From Lachnospiraceae bacterium (GTDB lineage Bacteria > Bacillota > Clostridia > Lachnospirales > Lachnospiraceae), in NCBI GenBank assembly GCA_017437065.1, contig JAFSBX010000069.1:1-45100 (forward strand): a stretch of 45,100 nt of DNA, read 5' to 3'. Of this stretch, positions 8,411-16,432 are shown one piece after another. The translations under genes and the position numbers were made by a program. Below the pieces are notes generated by a model. That model saw only the letters and a program-made list of their open reading frames with translations, searched no databases and was not told the origin of the DNA. Positions within the stretch are counted from its first letter, which is position 1; each line of letters opens with the position of its first letter.

Positions 8411-9608
8411 ATGAACTTGTACACAACCTCATCTTATCATTTACAGTTACCACACCCAACGTACATTTTGCTGCCGGAGATGCAGGTGGAATAAACATTG
8501 CGGAACGTATACTTTCACATTGTATTTTTCCAAGATTAGTAATGCTATAACTTTGCGGGCTTGCAAATCCAAACATTCCTCCTCCGACGAAGACTCCTGC
8601 TTTACTTTCAAAACCACCCATTCCCGCTATTGCAGCCGCATCCAGCAAGGTAGGCTCTAATTTTAAGTAACAAGCAAGAACCAACATAAGCTTTCTGTTA
8701 TTGCCCATTTGCTTTCTTACAATTTTGTGTACTTTTTTTGCCTTTTTTATCACTTCTGTGTTTTTTGTCTTACATACAATTCCCATGGCAGAAGCATAGT
8801 TTCCGTATGCCCCTTTTCGGTAGCAGGCGAGCTTTTCTCTAATATCCACTGCAATAATAATTTTTTCTGTTCCGGTCTTTATGTACATATGAGCCATTAA
8901 CAAATCATTTATTGTAATTTCATTTTTCTTACATAATTGAATCATATTTTTATATTCTTCATCCACCATGCAGTGTTCTTCAAAATGTACCGGATGGTTC
9001 TTAGCATAACTTTCCACAAACTCAGCATATTCTTCATATTTTATACAGTGTTCTTCTGCCTTCCACTGCTTGTTTGCCTGCTTAATCAAAAGTTTACTTA
9101 TTCCTGCCAAATCACTTTTTTCAGGTAAATCATTTATTGTACGAATCAATGTTTCTTCCACATAATTGGGCTGGATACCTTGCACATAACACTCGGCAAA
9201 CTCTTTTGCAATTTCCAAAAGACACTTGCCATCCCCTAAAAGATGATGTGCCACAAATAACAATGTAAACTGTCCCTTATCGGTATAGGCATATACTTTC
9301 AGTAGCCCATTAACAAAAGGATTCCATTCACATTTTGATATGACTTTATAATCCTCCCACATTGTGTCCATGCTTTCCCGTTCCACAAAGGAAACCATTG
9401 AAGCATCCTTTACATCGTAGTAAAGCCTTGTTCCATCTTCGTCATAGCTTATTACGCTCCTCAAAAACGGATGCGCTTTTGCCATTCTGTTTAGTGTTTC
9501 CTTGACCTTATCCCTGTCATATTCCGCCGGTAATTCTACCTGCATGCCGAAATGCATGTTGGGACACATAAAGTGTGCCCTCTCTGTGATAATATATTGT
9601 CTTTTCAT
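8397..9608 (-). CDS. Condensation-domain / alcohol-acetyltransferase-like acyltransferase
   Basis: 403 aa. Carries the HHxxxDG active-site motif (HHLLGDG, H121-G127) of the CAT-like superfamily (NRPS condensation, PapA, wax and alcohol acyltransferases); the second His is the catalytic base. Stand-alone protein with no carrier or adenylation domain, so it probably acylates a small molecule or lipid. Start chosen at the second of two adjacent ATGs (9608), six bases after AGGGGG; the first ATG (9611) is too close. It follows the TetR gene by about 20 bases and is likely under its control. Confidence 0.75.
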   Translation of the reverse strand: MKRQYIITERAHFMCPNMHFGMQVELPAEYDRDKVKETLNRMAKAHPFLRSVISYDEDGTRLYYDVKDASMVSFVERESMDTMWEDYKVISKCEWNPFVNGLLKVYAYTDKGQFTLLFVAHHLLGDGKCLLEIAKEFAECYVQGIQPNYVEETLIRTINDLPEKSDLAGISKLLIKQANKQWKAEEHCIKYEEYAEFVESYAKNHPVHFEEHCMVDEEYKNMIQLCKKNEITINDLLMAHMYIKTGTEKIIIAVDIREKLACYRKGAYGNYASAMGIVCKTKNTEVIKKAKKVHKIVRKQMGNNRKLMLVLACYLKLEPTLLDAAAIAGMGGFESKAGVFVGGGMFGFASPQSYSITNLGKIQCESIRSAMFIPPASPAAKCTLGVVTVNDKMRLCTSSYEKN

Positions 9609-9627
9609 CATAATCCCCCTGCTTTTC

Positions 9628-10212
9628 TCATATAACAACCTGATTCACAAGTCCTTCCAGCATAATATTAATTACTTCTTTCTGTCTTTTGGGCTCTACA
9701 CTTTGTAACCCAACCCAAGAATTATATAAAGCCGAAAAAGCAATTGAAACAATCTGCACATCATATGCAAATACAATACCATGCTTTTGCATGGCATCTA
9801 CTGCATGAAACCCCTGTGCTGAAAACATAGCCAACCGTTCTTCGGAAACCTTTCTTGAAATAATATCAATTGTGTTCTTATCCACCTTTGTAAGAAGTGG
9901 AAAATCACTCATTAATTCGTACATCTTTCCAAATACCTGTTTGACTCGCAATTTTGCAGGCATATTACTGTTCTCTTCCAATACATTATCCAGCCTTTCA
10001 AACAGTTGTTTCTGCTCATGCTGAAGAATATCTAAATACAAATACTCTTTGCTATCATAAAACTTATAAAATGATGCCTTCGCTATTTTTACAGAATCAA
10101 CTAAATCATCAATGGTAACCTTCTGTAATCCATATTGCAAAAATAATTTTGCACCTTCTTTTAAAAGCTGTTCTCGTATTATTTTCTTTTCTTTTTCACT
10201 AAATTTCGGCAT
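9628..10212 (-). CDS. TetR family transcriptional regulator
   Basis: 194 aa. N-terminal TetR HTH: EGAKLFLQYGLQKVTIDDLV, AKASFYKFYDSKEYLYLDIL. The remaining helices form the ligand-binding core, consistent in length with the family. First gene of an operon with the acyltransferase and zinc-ribbon membrane protein. Start ATG 10212 behind GAGGTGGGAC. A palindrome 20 bases upstream is the probable operator. Confidence 0.9.
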   Translation of the reverse strand: MPKFSEKEKKIIREQLLKEGAKLFLQYGLQKVTIDDLVDSVKIAKASFYKFYDSKEYLYLDILQHEQKQLFERLDNVLEENSNMPAKLRVKQVFGKMYELMSDFPLLTKVDKNTIDIISRKVSEERLAMFSAQGFHAVDAMQKHGIVFAYDVQIVSIAFSALYNSWVGLQSVEPKRQKEVINIMLEGLVNQVVI

Positions 10213-10231
10213 GTCCCACCTCTTTATATGA

Positions 10232-10250
10232 ACTAAAAAATCATTTTAGT
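10232..10250. promoter_or_regulatory. Putative TetR operator
   Basis: ACTAAAA (10232-10238), 5-bp spacer, TTTTAGT (10244-10250): perfect 7-bp arms just upstream of the TetR gene, in the expected place for autoregulation. Confidence 0.6.
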
Positions 10251-10430
10251 ATATATAGTATAAATAATATCATATTAACAGTCAATAAAAAAGTCAAGCA
10301 CACCATATCAAAAAATAATATGTCTTATATAAAAAGAGATTTTTCCGACTTATATAATATTTTTATTGTATTTGCACAAACTAAACAAGGAAAAACAATC
10401 ATAGATTATAAGAAAGGCATGGTCATCAAT

Positions 10431-10865
10431 ATGGAAAATCAAGATACAATTCATTTACTAAAAGAATGTGATGCCGGCACAAAAATGGGCGTGACATCAA
10501 TTGATGAAGTTTTGGAAAATGTACGAAATTCTGAATTAAAACAATTATTATCCAAAAGCAAAGAACACCACGAAACCCTGGGCAACGAAATCCATTCCCT
10601 GCTCATGGAGTACCACAGTGAAGAGAAAGACCCAAATGCCATGGCAAAAGGCATGTCCTGGCTGAAAACAAATATGAAAATGTCCATGGATAACAGCGAC
10701 GCTACGGTTGCGGATTTGATTACGGACGGATGCAATATGGGAATAAAATCCCTCTATAGATATCTGAATCAGTATCCGACAGCAGATAAGAAAGTAAAAG
10801 ATATTTGTGAAAAGTTAATCAAAATCGAAGAAGAACTGCTTAGGGATTTGAGGGGGTATTTATAA
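10431..10865 (+). CDS. Helical-bundle (ferritin-like) protein of unknown function
   Basis: About 144 aa, almost entirely helical, with the layout of four-helix ferritin-like/DUF2383-type proteins: LLKECDAGTKMGVTSIDEVL, LLSKSKEHHETLGNEIHSLL, ATVADLITDGCNMGIKSLYR, KVKDICEKLIKIEEELLRDL. Acidic/His pairs (KEHHETLGNEIH) could bind metal but this is not proven. I place the start at ATG 10431, with AAAGG 13 bases upstream; the ORF is open back to 10320 but that part is not protein-like and overlaps promoter-rich sequence. Divergent from the TetR operon. Its stop codon lies in the loop of its terminator. Confidence 0.65.
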   Translation: MENQDTIHLLKECDAGTKMGVTSIDEVLENVRNSELKQLLSKSKEHHETLGNEIHSLLMEYHSEEKDPNAMAKGMSWLKTNMKMSMDNSDATVADLITDGCNMGIKSLYRYLNQYPTADKKVKDICEKLIKIEEELLRDLRGYL

Positions 10866-10890
10866 CCCCCTCCCCTTATTTTACTGTTTT
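10850..10890. terminator. Bidirectional terminator between helical protein and oxidoreductase genes
   Basis: GAGGGGGT (10850-10857) pairs with ACCCCCTC (10865-10872) around the stop codon at 10863, followed by a T-rich stretch. It separates two convergent genes. Confidence 0.7.
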
Positions 10891-10913
10891 TACCTCTCCG
10901 CCTTCCGCAGGTA

Positions 10914-11915
10914 TCAGTCCCAAACATTCTCCTTCTCTTCCTCAAATGGATATACCACTCCCCATGTATTTCGCAGAGCATCCATCTGTTCCATAATTAC
11001 CATGGTTTCTGCATGTGGCATCTCTGCACATTCTATTTTTCCGGCTTCAATTGCTTTTTTACAAGCTAAGACTTCATATTCATATCCGTTTACAAGCTGT
11101 GGCGGTACCAGTGTTTCCTGCAACTGTCCCATCGCATCAAATACCTGAATTTTTTCCAGATTATTCAAGTTTGAAACTTCAATATAACCTTTTGTTCCGT
11201 TAATTTTTCCTTCATTTCGGGAACCTGATACCATGGACGTACGAAGGAAAGCCTGTCTTCCATCCCGATAAGTTAGTTCGATATGGTCTGTCGCATCCAC
11301 TCCGGTAGCATACTTTATACAACGACTCCTTGTAGAAACAACATCGTCACCTAAAAACATAGATGCAAATGTCAATGTATATATACCAATATCCAGCAAA
11401 GCTCCACCTGCCAATGCTGGGGAATGTAATCTCTCCTTATGACTGATTGGAACAGAAAAATCTGCTTCCACAGAATCTACCTGACCAATTCTGCCTTCCG
11501 CGATAATATCCCGAATCATTGAAAGTCCCGGCATGTATCTTGTCCACATTGCTTCTGCAACAAACACTCCTTTATTCCGTGCTAAATCAATCAGTTCCTT
11601 CGCCTGACCTGCATTTGCCGTAAAAGCCTTTTCTATAAGAACATTTTTCCCATGCTCAATACACAGTTTTGCATTTTCATAATGCATTGCATGAGGGGTG
11701 GCAATGTAAATTAATTGTATTTCCGAATCCTCTACCATTTCTTCATAAGATCCATAGCTTTTGGCGAAGTTCCATTCTTTTGCAAACTGCTGTGCTTTCT
11801 CCAAATCTCTTGATGCTACCGCATAAGCCTCTATCTCATCCAAACCATTGATTGCTGCCGCCATTTTTGTTGCAATATGTCCGGCACCCATAATTGCCAT
11901 TTTAAGTTTTTTCAT
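10914..11915 (-). CDS. Gfo/Idh/MocA family oxidoreductase
   Basis: 333 aa NAD(P)-dependent sugar or inositol oxidoreductase. N-terminal Rossmann fold with GAGHIATKMA (9-18), then the family motif VLIEKAFTANAGQAKELID, where the EK(P/A) lysine is conserved. C-terminal alpha/beta domain GALLDIGIYTLTFASMFLGD carries the conserved D-I-G and Y. Located 46 bases after the sugar-binding lipoprotein gene, so probably co-transcribed with it. Likely processes a sugar released or imported by this block; the specific substrate is unknown. Confidence 0.85.
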   Translation of the reverse strand: MKKLKMAIMGAGHIATKMAAAINGLDEIEAYAVASRDLEKAQQFAKEWNFAKSYGSYEEMVEDSEIQLIYIATPHAMHYENAKLCIEHGKNVLIEKAFTANAGQAKELIDLARNKGVFVAEAMWTRYMPGLSMIRDIIAEGRIGQVDSVEADFSVPISHKERLHSPALAGGALLDIGIYTLTFASMFLGDDVVSTRSRCIKYATGVDATDHIELTYRDGRQAFLRTSMVSGSRNEGKINGTKGYIEVSNLNNLEKIQVFDAMGQLQETLVPPQLVNGYEYEVLACKKAIEAGKIECAEMPHAETMVIMEQMDALRNTWGVVYPFEEEKENVWD

Positions 11916-11961
11916 ACTTTTTCGCCTCTTTCAATTTAGATATGATATTCTTTAAAATTTC

Positions 11962-13272
11962 CTATTCTGCATAACCTGCGCGTGCCACTGCCCATTTTTT
12001 ATTCCATTCATCTAATAATGCCTGTGCCTTTTTATCATCAGCTTCCATAACATATACTAACAGAATCTGCTGACCATCCAGCTCAATCTCATTTTTGATA
12101 TTACTAAATGTTGCCCCTCCTGCACTCGGAAATATTGGTTCAACACCATAATCCAACAATTCTTTAACAAAAGGATTATCTATCGTTATATTAACATTGG
12201 AAGGAACTTCTGTTTCTGTAAAAGGATTATCAAGCATATATGTAAGGAATGCCTTTGCTAACTCCGGTGATTTAGTATCTTTTGAAATTCCCCACTGCTT
12301 TCCTGCTCCGGCTTTGATATTGACTGCCCCCGGAAATGGAAACATACCGATATCTTCTTCATTGGCACCTAACTCAACAATTTGTGACGGTAACCAGTTT
12401 TCGGAATAATGCATTGCAACTTTCCCCTGTGCCAAATCTAATTTTAACTGCTCCCAGTTAGCAGACATAATATCTTCTTCCAACTGCCCCTTCTTATAAA
12501 GTTCTCGAATAATACTAATAGAATTAATCATAACATCATCATAAATCACATCCTGCTCTATATACTTCGTCTCTCCTCTTTCATCACCTGCCGTCAAAGT
12601 TACTTCTTCCCAACCACACCATGCAAACATTGGCCAGATATCCTTGAAAGCCGTACCCATTGGTGTAATCCCCGCCTCCTGCAACGTATCGCATGCAGCA
12701 TAGAACTTTTCTACTGTCATAGGAATCTCTGTAACACCTGCCTGTGCAAATGCCTTCTTATTATAAATAATTCCACAATAGGATACAGTTAAAGGTAATA
12801 CATATAAGTTCCCATCTGTTCCCCTTCCTTTTTCATAAAAAAGAATATCATCTGCTGTAAATGGTAAATCATCTAAAGGAAGAAAATACTTAGCATAAGT
12901 ACTCTGGTTTATTGTATCCGGTGCGTAAAAAATATCCGGTGCCTCTCCAACCGCAACTCTATTTCCTATTACATCATCATATTCCTTAATCGTTTCAAAT
13001 TCAACAGTAGTACCGGGATGTAAATCCATAAACTCTTGCGCATATGCAACTAATGTGTCTTCAATATCCGTTCTGTTACTTGCTACGACAATTTTTCCTG
13101 ATAAAGCTTCTTCTGTTGTCGTGGATTCTTCTGCTGTATCTTTCTGCACTGCCTTATTTTTAGAATTATTAACATCTGTTGTTGATACCTCTTCCCTACT
13201 TCCACATCCGGTCACTAAACCCACGCACATTGCTATTGCTAAAATTAATGCTGTGATTTTTCCTACTTTCAT
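11962..13272 (-). CDS. Extracellular sugar-binding lipoprotein (ABC SBP, family 1)
   Basis: 436 aa. Signal peptide with lipobox LVTGC (Cys23 lipidated), then a Thr/Glu-rich linker and the solute-binding fold (GKIVVASNRTDIEDTLVAYA, PDIFYAPDTINQ, YNKKAFAQAGVTEIPMTVEK). Captures an oligosaccharide outside the membrane for an ABC importer, but no permease or ATPase gene is in the window, so partners are elsewhere. Own promoter right behind a terminator; followed by the oxidoreductase gene. Ribosome binding site GAAAGGAAA. Confidence 0.87.
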   Translation of the reverse strand: MKVGKITALILAIAMCVGLVTGCGSREEVSTTDVNNSKNKAVQKDTAEESTTTEEALSGKIVVASNRTDIEDTLVAYAQEFMDLHPGTTVEFETIKEYDDVIGNRVAVGEAPDIFYAPDTINQSTYAKYFLPLDDLPFTADDILFYEKGRGTDGNLYVLPLTVSYCGIIYNKKAFAQAGVTEIPMTVEKFYAACDTLQEAGITPMGTAFKDIWPMFAWCGWEEVTLTAGDERGETKYIEQDVIYDDVMINSISIIRELYKKGQLEEDIMSANWEQLKLDLAQGKVAMHYSENWLPSQIVELGANEEDIGMFPFPGAVNIKAGAGKQWGISKDTKSPELAKAFLTYMLDNPFTETEVPSNVNITIDNPFVKELLDYGVEPIFPSAGGATFSNIKNEIELDGQQILLVYVMEADDKKAQALLDEWNKKWAVARAGYAE

Positions 13273-13318
13273 TTTCGTTTCCTTTCTTTGGCCGTATGTT
13301 TCTATCCCGATATCTTTT

Positions 13319-13324
13319 ATTATA
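13319..13324 (-). promoter_or_regulatory. Extended -10 promoter of the sugar-binding lipoprotein gene
   Basis: Minus-strand TG-G-TATAAT, starting within the U-run of the preceding terminator; -35 is poor. Gives about 50 nt of leader. Confidence 0.55.
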
Positions 13325-13326
13325 CC

Positions 13327-13370
13327 AAAAAAGGACTACAAAGTCTTGAAAATACTTACTTCTTAGTCCT
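13327..13370 (-). terminator. Strong terminator between GH130 and sugar-binding protein genes
   Basis: Minus strand AGGACTA-AG-AAGT pairs with ACTT-TG-TAGTCCT (two-base internal loop, 13-nt loop) followed by TTTTTT. A second hairpin (GAAAGTC / GACTTTC, 13380-13409) sits closer to the GH130 stop. Confidence 0.8.
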
Positions 13371-13424
13371 ATTACATAAAGAAAGTCCATGACAAACGCC
13401 ATAGACTTTCCTTTTCCTGCCATA

Positions 13425-14630
13425 TTATTGTATTTCTGCTCCATCCTTGTCAAAACCGCTGACATAATCAACAATTTCTTCAAAGTTTGCCCAAGCGATA
13501 CCAACTTTCTGATCCGCTGCGCCATAACTCATAATTAACTCATCGTCTATAACGATTCCTCCGGTTGTAAAAATGCAAGGACACTCAAATTTATCCGGTA
13601 ATTCCCATTCTTGCTTTGCATACATTAATCTCTTAGAGCAACGATGTGTAATCTCCGGGAATGTATTCTCTCTTTCTTCTAAAATCATAAATGACTGTGT
13701 GTAACCATAATCCGGAAGCTGCTTTCCATGATATGAAACAAGCCATTTTCCCTTTTCTATTTCTATTGGCGGGAAACTTGCTCCGATTCTTTCTTCTTCC
13801 CAGTCAAAAACGCTTGTTGCCAATAACTTATGTGTACATTTATCAGTACAAAAATACTCCAGTTTTTCTGCTGCTGCAAGGAAAATAGATGGTTTATATA
13901 CCCCTTTTCCGGCTTCAAATTTATCCGGATTATCCGGGCGATGTAACATAACATACTGCATTTTTCCATCAATCAGCATCTTGTGTGAAAAGAAGAAAAC
14001 ATCTCTGTTATCTGTTATATTTCCATTTGTCAGATTACATACATAGGCAAACGCGTTTTCATAGTCACCTTTTTCTAACTTTTCTAAATTTAATTTAAAC
14101 AATACTGTTGTAGTATCATTACGAAATGCTGTCGTTCCAAATGGATTCTCAGGATCCATAGCCCAATCCGGAAGATTATCTCTTCTCTTATCACCTTCCC
14201 AATATGGTCCCGGCGGAAACATACGACATGCTGTGGTTAAATAAAGTTCACCCTCAATCATAAAAATTCTGGGATCTTCAACACACCCATTTGCATGATT
14301 TACTACCTGTTTTCCATTGATATCCGTAATGTACATCTTATCTAAATCATACTCTAATGCCGGTGCCAATGCAGGACGGCTAAAATCAGCCTGCCAGGTT
14401 TCACCTTTATCATTACTTTTTGCATATCCTAAGAAAATTGGATATGGGTCAGTTTTTCCTTTCAGATTTTTCTCCGGCCATGGTCCTGTTGCACGAAATA
14501 ACATATGTATAGTATCTGATTTTGGATCCTTTACAATTGCCGGATTTAAAACCATGGTATCTGCCCATAAACATCCTTTTTTCGGTTCTAATACGGGTTC
14601 CTGTGAATATCTGATTACTGGTTTTTTCAT
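13425..14630 (-). CDS. GH130 family glycoside phosphorylase/hydrolase
   Basis: 401-aa cytoplasmic beta-propeller enzyme of GH130 (beta-mannoside phosphorylases and beta-1,2-mannosidases). Conserved features: NPAIVKDPKSDTIHMLFRA, the EDPR motif in NGCVEDPRIF that carries the catalytic acid, ERIGASFPPIEIEKGKWLVS and YHG. Subfamily, and so phosphorylase versus hydrolase, cannot be settled by eye. Start set at ATG 14630 with AGGAGG 8 bases upstream; the ORF extends 15 codons further without support. Probably the cytosolic step after uptake by the adjacent lipoprotein. Confidence 0.85.
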   Translation of the reverse strand: MKKPVIRYSQEPVLEPKKGCLWADTMVLNPAIVKDPKSDTIHMLFRATGPWPEKNLKGKTDPYPIFLGYAKSNDKGETWQADFSRPALAPALEYDLDKMYITDINGKQVVNHANGCVEDPRIFMIEGELYLTTACRMFPPGPYWEGDKRRDNLPDWAMDPENPFGTTAFRNDTTTVLFKLNLEKLEKGDYENAFAYVCNLTNGNITDNRDVFFFSHKMLIDGKMQYVMLHRPDNPDKFEAGKGVYKPSIFLAAAEKLEYFCTDKCTHKLLATSVFDWEEERIGASFPPIEIEKGKWLVSYHGKQLPDYGYTQSFMILEERENTFPEITHRCSKRLMYAKQEWELPDKFECPCIFTTGGIVIDDELIMSYGAADQKVGIAWANFEEIVDYVSGFDKDGAEIQ

Positions 14631-14695
14631 TATCTCAACCTCCTGATTTCTTTTATCTTGTCTTAATATTAGCATTTAAAAAAATAAAAAAAAAT

Positions 14696-14756
14696 AGCTG
14701 GTTTTTTGATTCATATGCATCTTTTTAGATTCAATCATTACCAGCTGTTTTTTTAT
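14696..14756. terminator. Bidirectional hairpin terminator between yesN-like and GH130 genes
   Basis: AGCTGGT (14696-14702) pairs with ACCAGCT (14740-14746), an inner TGATT/AATCA extends the stem, and both sides carry A/T runs (TTTTTTT on the right, A-rich on the left). It ends the YesN-like gene and insulates GH130. Confidence 0.65.
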
Positions 14757-14757
14757 T

Positions 14758-16320
14758 TCAATATACAAAATTTCTATATTCTTTCGGGGACATTCCTATC
14801 TTTTTCTTAAATGCCCGTCCAAAAGATACTGCATCTTCATACCCTACCAGATTACCAATTTCGTATACTTTAATCGTAGGATCTTTCAACAGTCTTTTTG
14901 CATTTTCCATGCGAATATTCAACAGATATTCCGAGAAGTTAATTCCTTCTTCTTCTTTAAAAAGATTACTAAAATAAGATGCATTCAATTCTACATGTTC
15001 TGCAACATCATTTAACGTTATCTGCTTTTTATAATTTTCTTCTATGTATATTTTTGCTAATTCTATTCTTTTTTTACTCTTTTTACTTTTTTCTTCTTTA
15101 ATAAATTCGATAACTTCCTGCATAATCGAATTCATAAAACTCTTTAATTCACGATATGTATTAATATATTCTATCTGGAATTGCCAATCCTGAAACTGCA
15201 TCTGCAAAACTTTATCAAATTCCCGCATACGAATAATTAAAATCTCTATAAATTGAACCACATACTTTCTAAACTTATCCGGTCTGCTATAACTTAAATC
15301 CAGAAATAATTGTTCAATTGCACTTTTTGCCTCAATAATGTCATTTAACTCCAAACAGTGTATAATCTGTCTCGCCATAGGTTCTAAATCGTATTGAAAA
15401 TCTATATATTTATCTGCTATTTCATGATAATATATTCTTATATTTTTTCCCATATAAAATCTGGCTTGTACAGCATCAAATGCCTCCTGATACGCCACAC
15501 GCATTTCCTCTACACTATTATGAATATTACTAACGCCAATTGTATCAGTCACTAATTCTTCCCTATTGTTAAGAGTATTAAATAATTTCAATTCTAATTC
15601 TTTAGCAACTTCCTGATTATTACAGAAAAACAGACACACCATTTCCTGATTATTCACATAATAACAGTAGTCATATTCTTTTCTTTCTGTGCATTCACTT
15701 ATGATTTTCTTAACGTCTTCATTTAATCTGTTGACATATTCTTCAACGCCCTTAAATTGTCTATAATATTGATCCGCCCGTATAATACAGACAAAGAAGT
15801 TCGAAAAACTTGCATTTATTCCTAAATTCTCCAACTCCCGTATGTCTCTTGTTATATTCTCTCCACTTCCTTTTAGAAGTCTGTTTATTGTATCTGCCAA
15901 TAATACCGGTTTTCTTTCTTTGTCATATTGATTAATTTCCTGCTCTGCAACAATACTGTTTTCAATACTTTCAATTTTGGCCAATAATTCTGACTTCTGA
16001 AACGGTTTTAATAAATAATCCAGCGCGCCGTTAATAAACGCACCATGAACGTAAGAATAATCATCAAAACCACTTAATACAATTATCTTAAGTCCGGTAT
16101 CCTTTTCACGAATTTTTTTTATTAATTCTATTCCATCCATTATAGGCATTTTTACATCGGTAATTAATAACTCTGTTTCCGGATGCTCCCTTAACAGCTG
16201 TAAAGCACTTTCTCCATCTGCGGCTTCTGCTACAACATTCCAGTCATGCTCTGAATTTAATATTATTTTTTTCATGCCCTGCCTGATAATGTCATCATCA
16301 TCTACCAACATAATATTCAT
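14758..16320 (-). CDS. YesN-type response regulator (REC plus AraC)
   Basis: 520 aa. Receiver domain 1-120 with acidic pocket DDDD (7-10), phospho-acceptor D55 in LLITDVKMP and the conserved K of LLKPF. Long middle linker domain. C-terminal AraC DNA-binding domain (about 420-515: LNDVAEHVELNASYFSNLFK, YEIGNLVGYEDAVSFGRAFK, GMSPKEYR). Start taken at ATG 16320 because GGAGGAAGG precedes it; the upstream in-frame ATG (16335) has none. Divergent from its cognate YesM-type kinase. Such pairs usually control sugar import and glycosidase genes like those alongside. Confidence 0.9.
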   Translation of the reverse strand: MNIMLVDDDDIIRQGMKKIILNSEHDWNVVAEAADGESALQLLREHPETELLITDVKMPIMDGIELIKKIREKDTGLKIIVLSGFDDYSYVHGAFINGALDYLLKPFQKSELLAKIESIENSIVAEQEINQYDKERKPVLLADTINRLLKGSGENITRDIRELENLGINASFSNFFVCIIRADQYYRQFKGVEEYVNRLNEDVKKIISECTERKEYDYCYYVNNQEMVCLFFCNNQEVAKELELKLFNTLNNREELVTDTIGVSNIHNSVEEMRVAYQEAFDAVQARFYMGKNIRIYYHEIADKYIDFQYDLEPMARQIIHCLELNDIIEAKSAIEQLFLDLSYSRPDKFRKYVVQFIEILIIRMREFDKVLQMQFQDWQFQIEYINTYRELKSFMNSIMQEVIEFIKEEKSKKSKKRIELAKIYIEENYKKQITLNDVAEHVELNASYFSNLFKEEEGINFSEYLLNIRMENAKRLLKDPTIKVYEIGNLVGYEDAVSFGRAFKKKIGMSPKEYRNFVY

Positions 16321-16364
16321 AAGCCCTTCCTCCATTCTGCTACAATTTCTATATTCCTAATTTC

Positions 16365-16393
16365 TTGCATTCTTTACTATGTTTTTGTACAAT
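16365..16393 (+). promoter_or_regulatory. Promoter of the YesM-type kinase gene
   Basis: -35 TTGCAT (16365-16370), 17-bp spacer, -10 TACAAT (16388-16393), about 40 bases before the ATG. Confidence 0.6.
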
Positions 16394-16432
16394 ATTAACA
16401 TACTGATATGTTCATCAGAAAGGTGATGCCTA

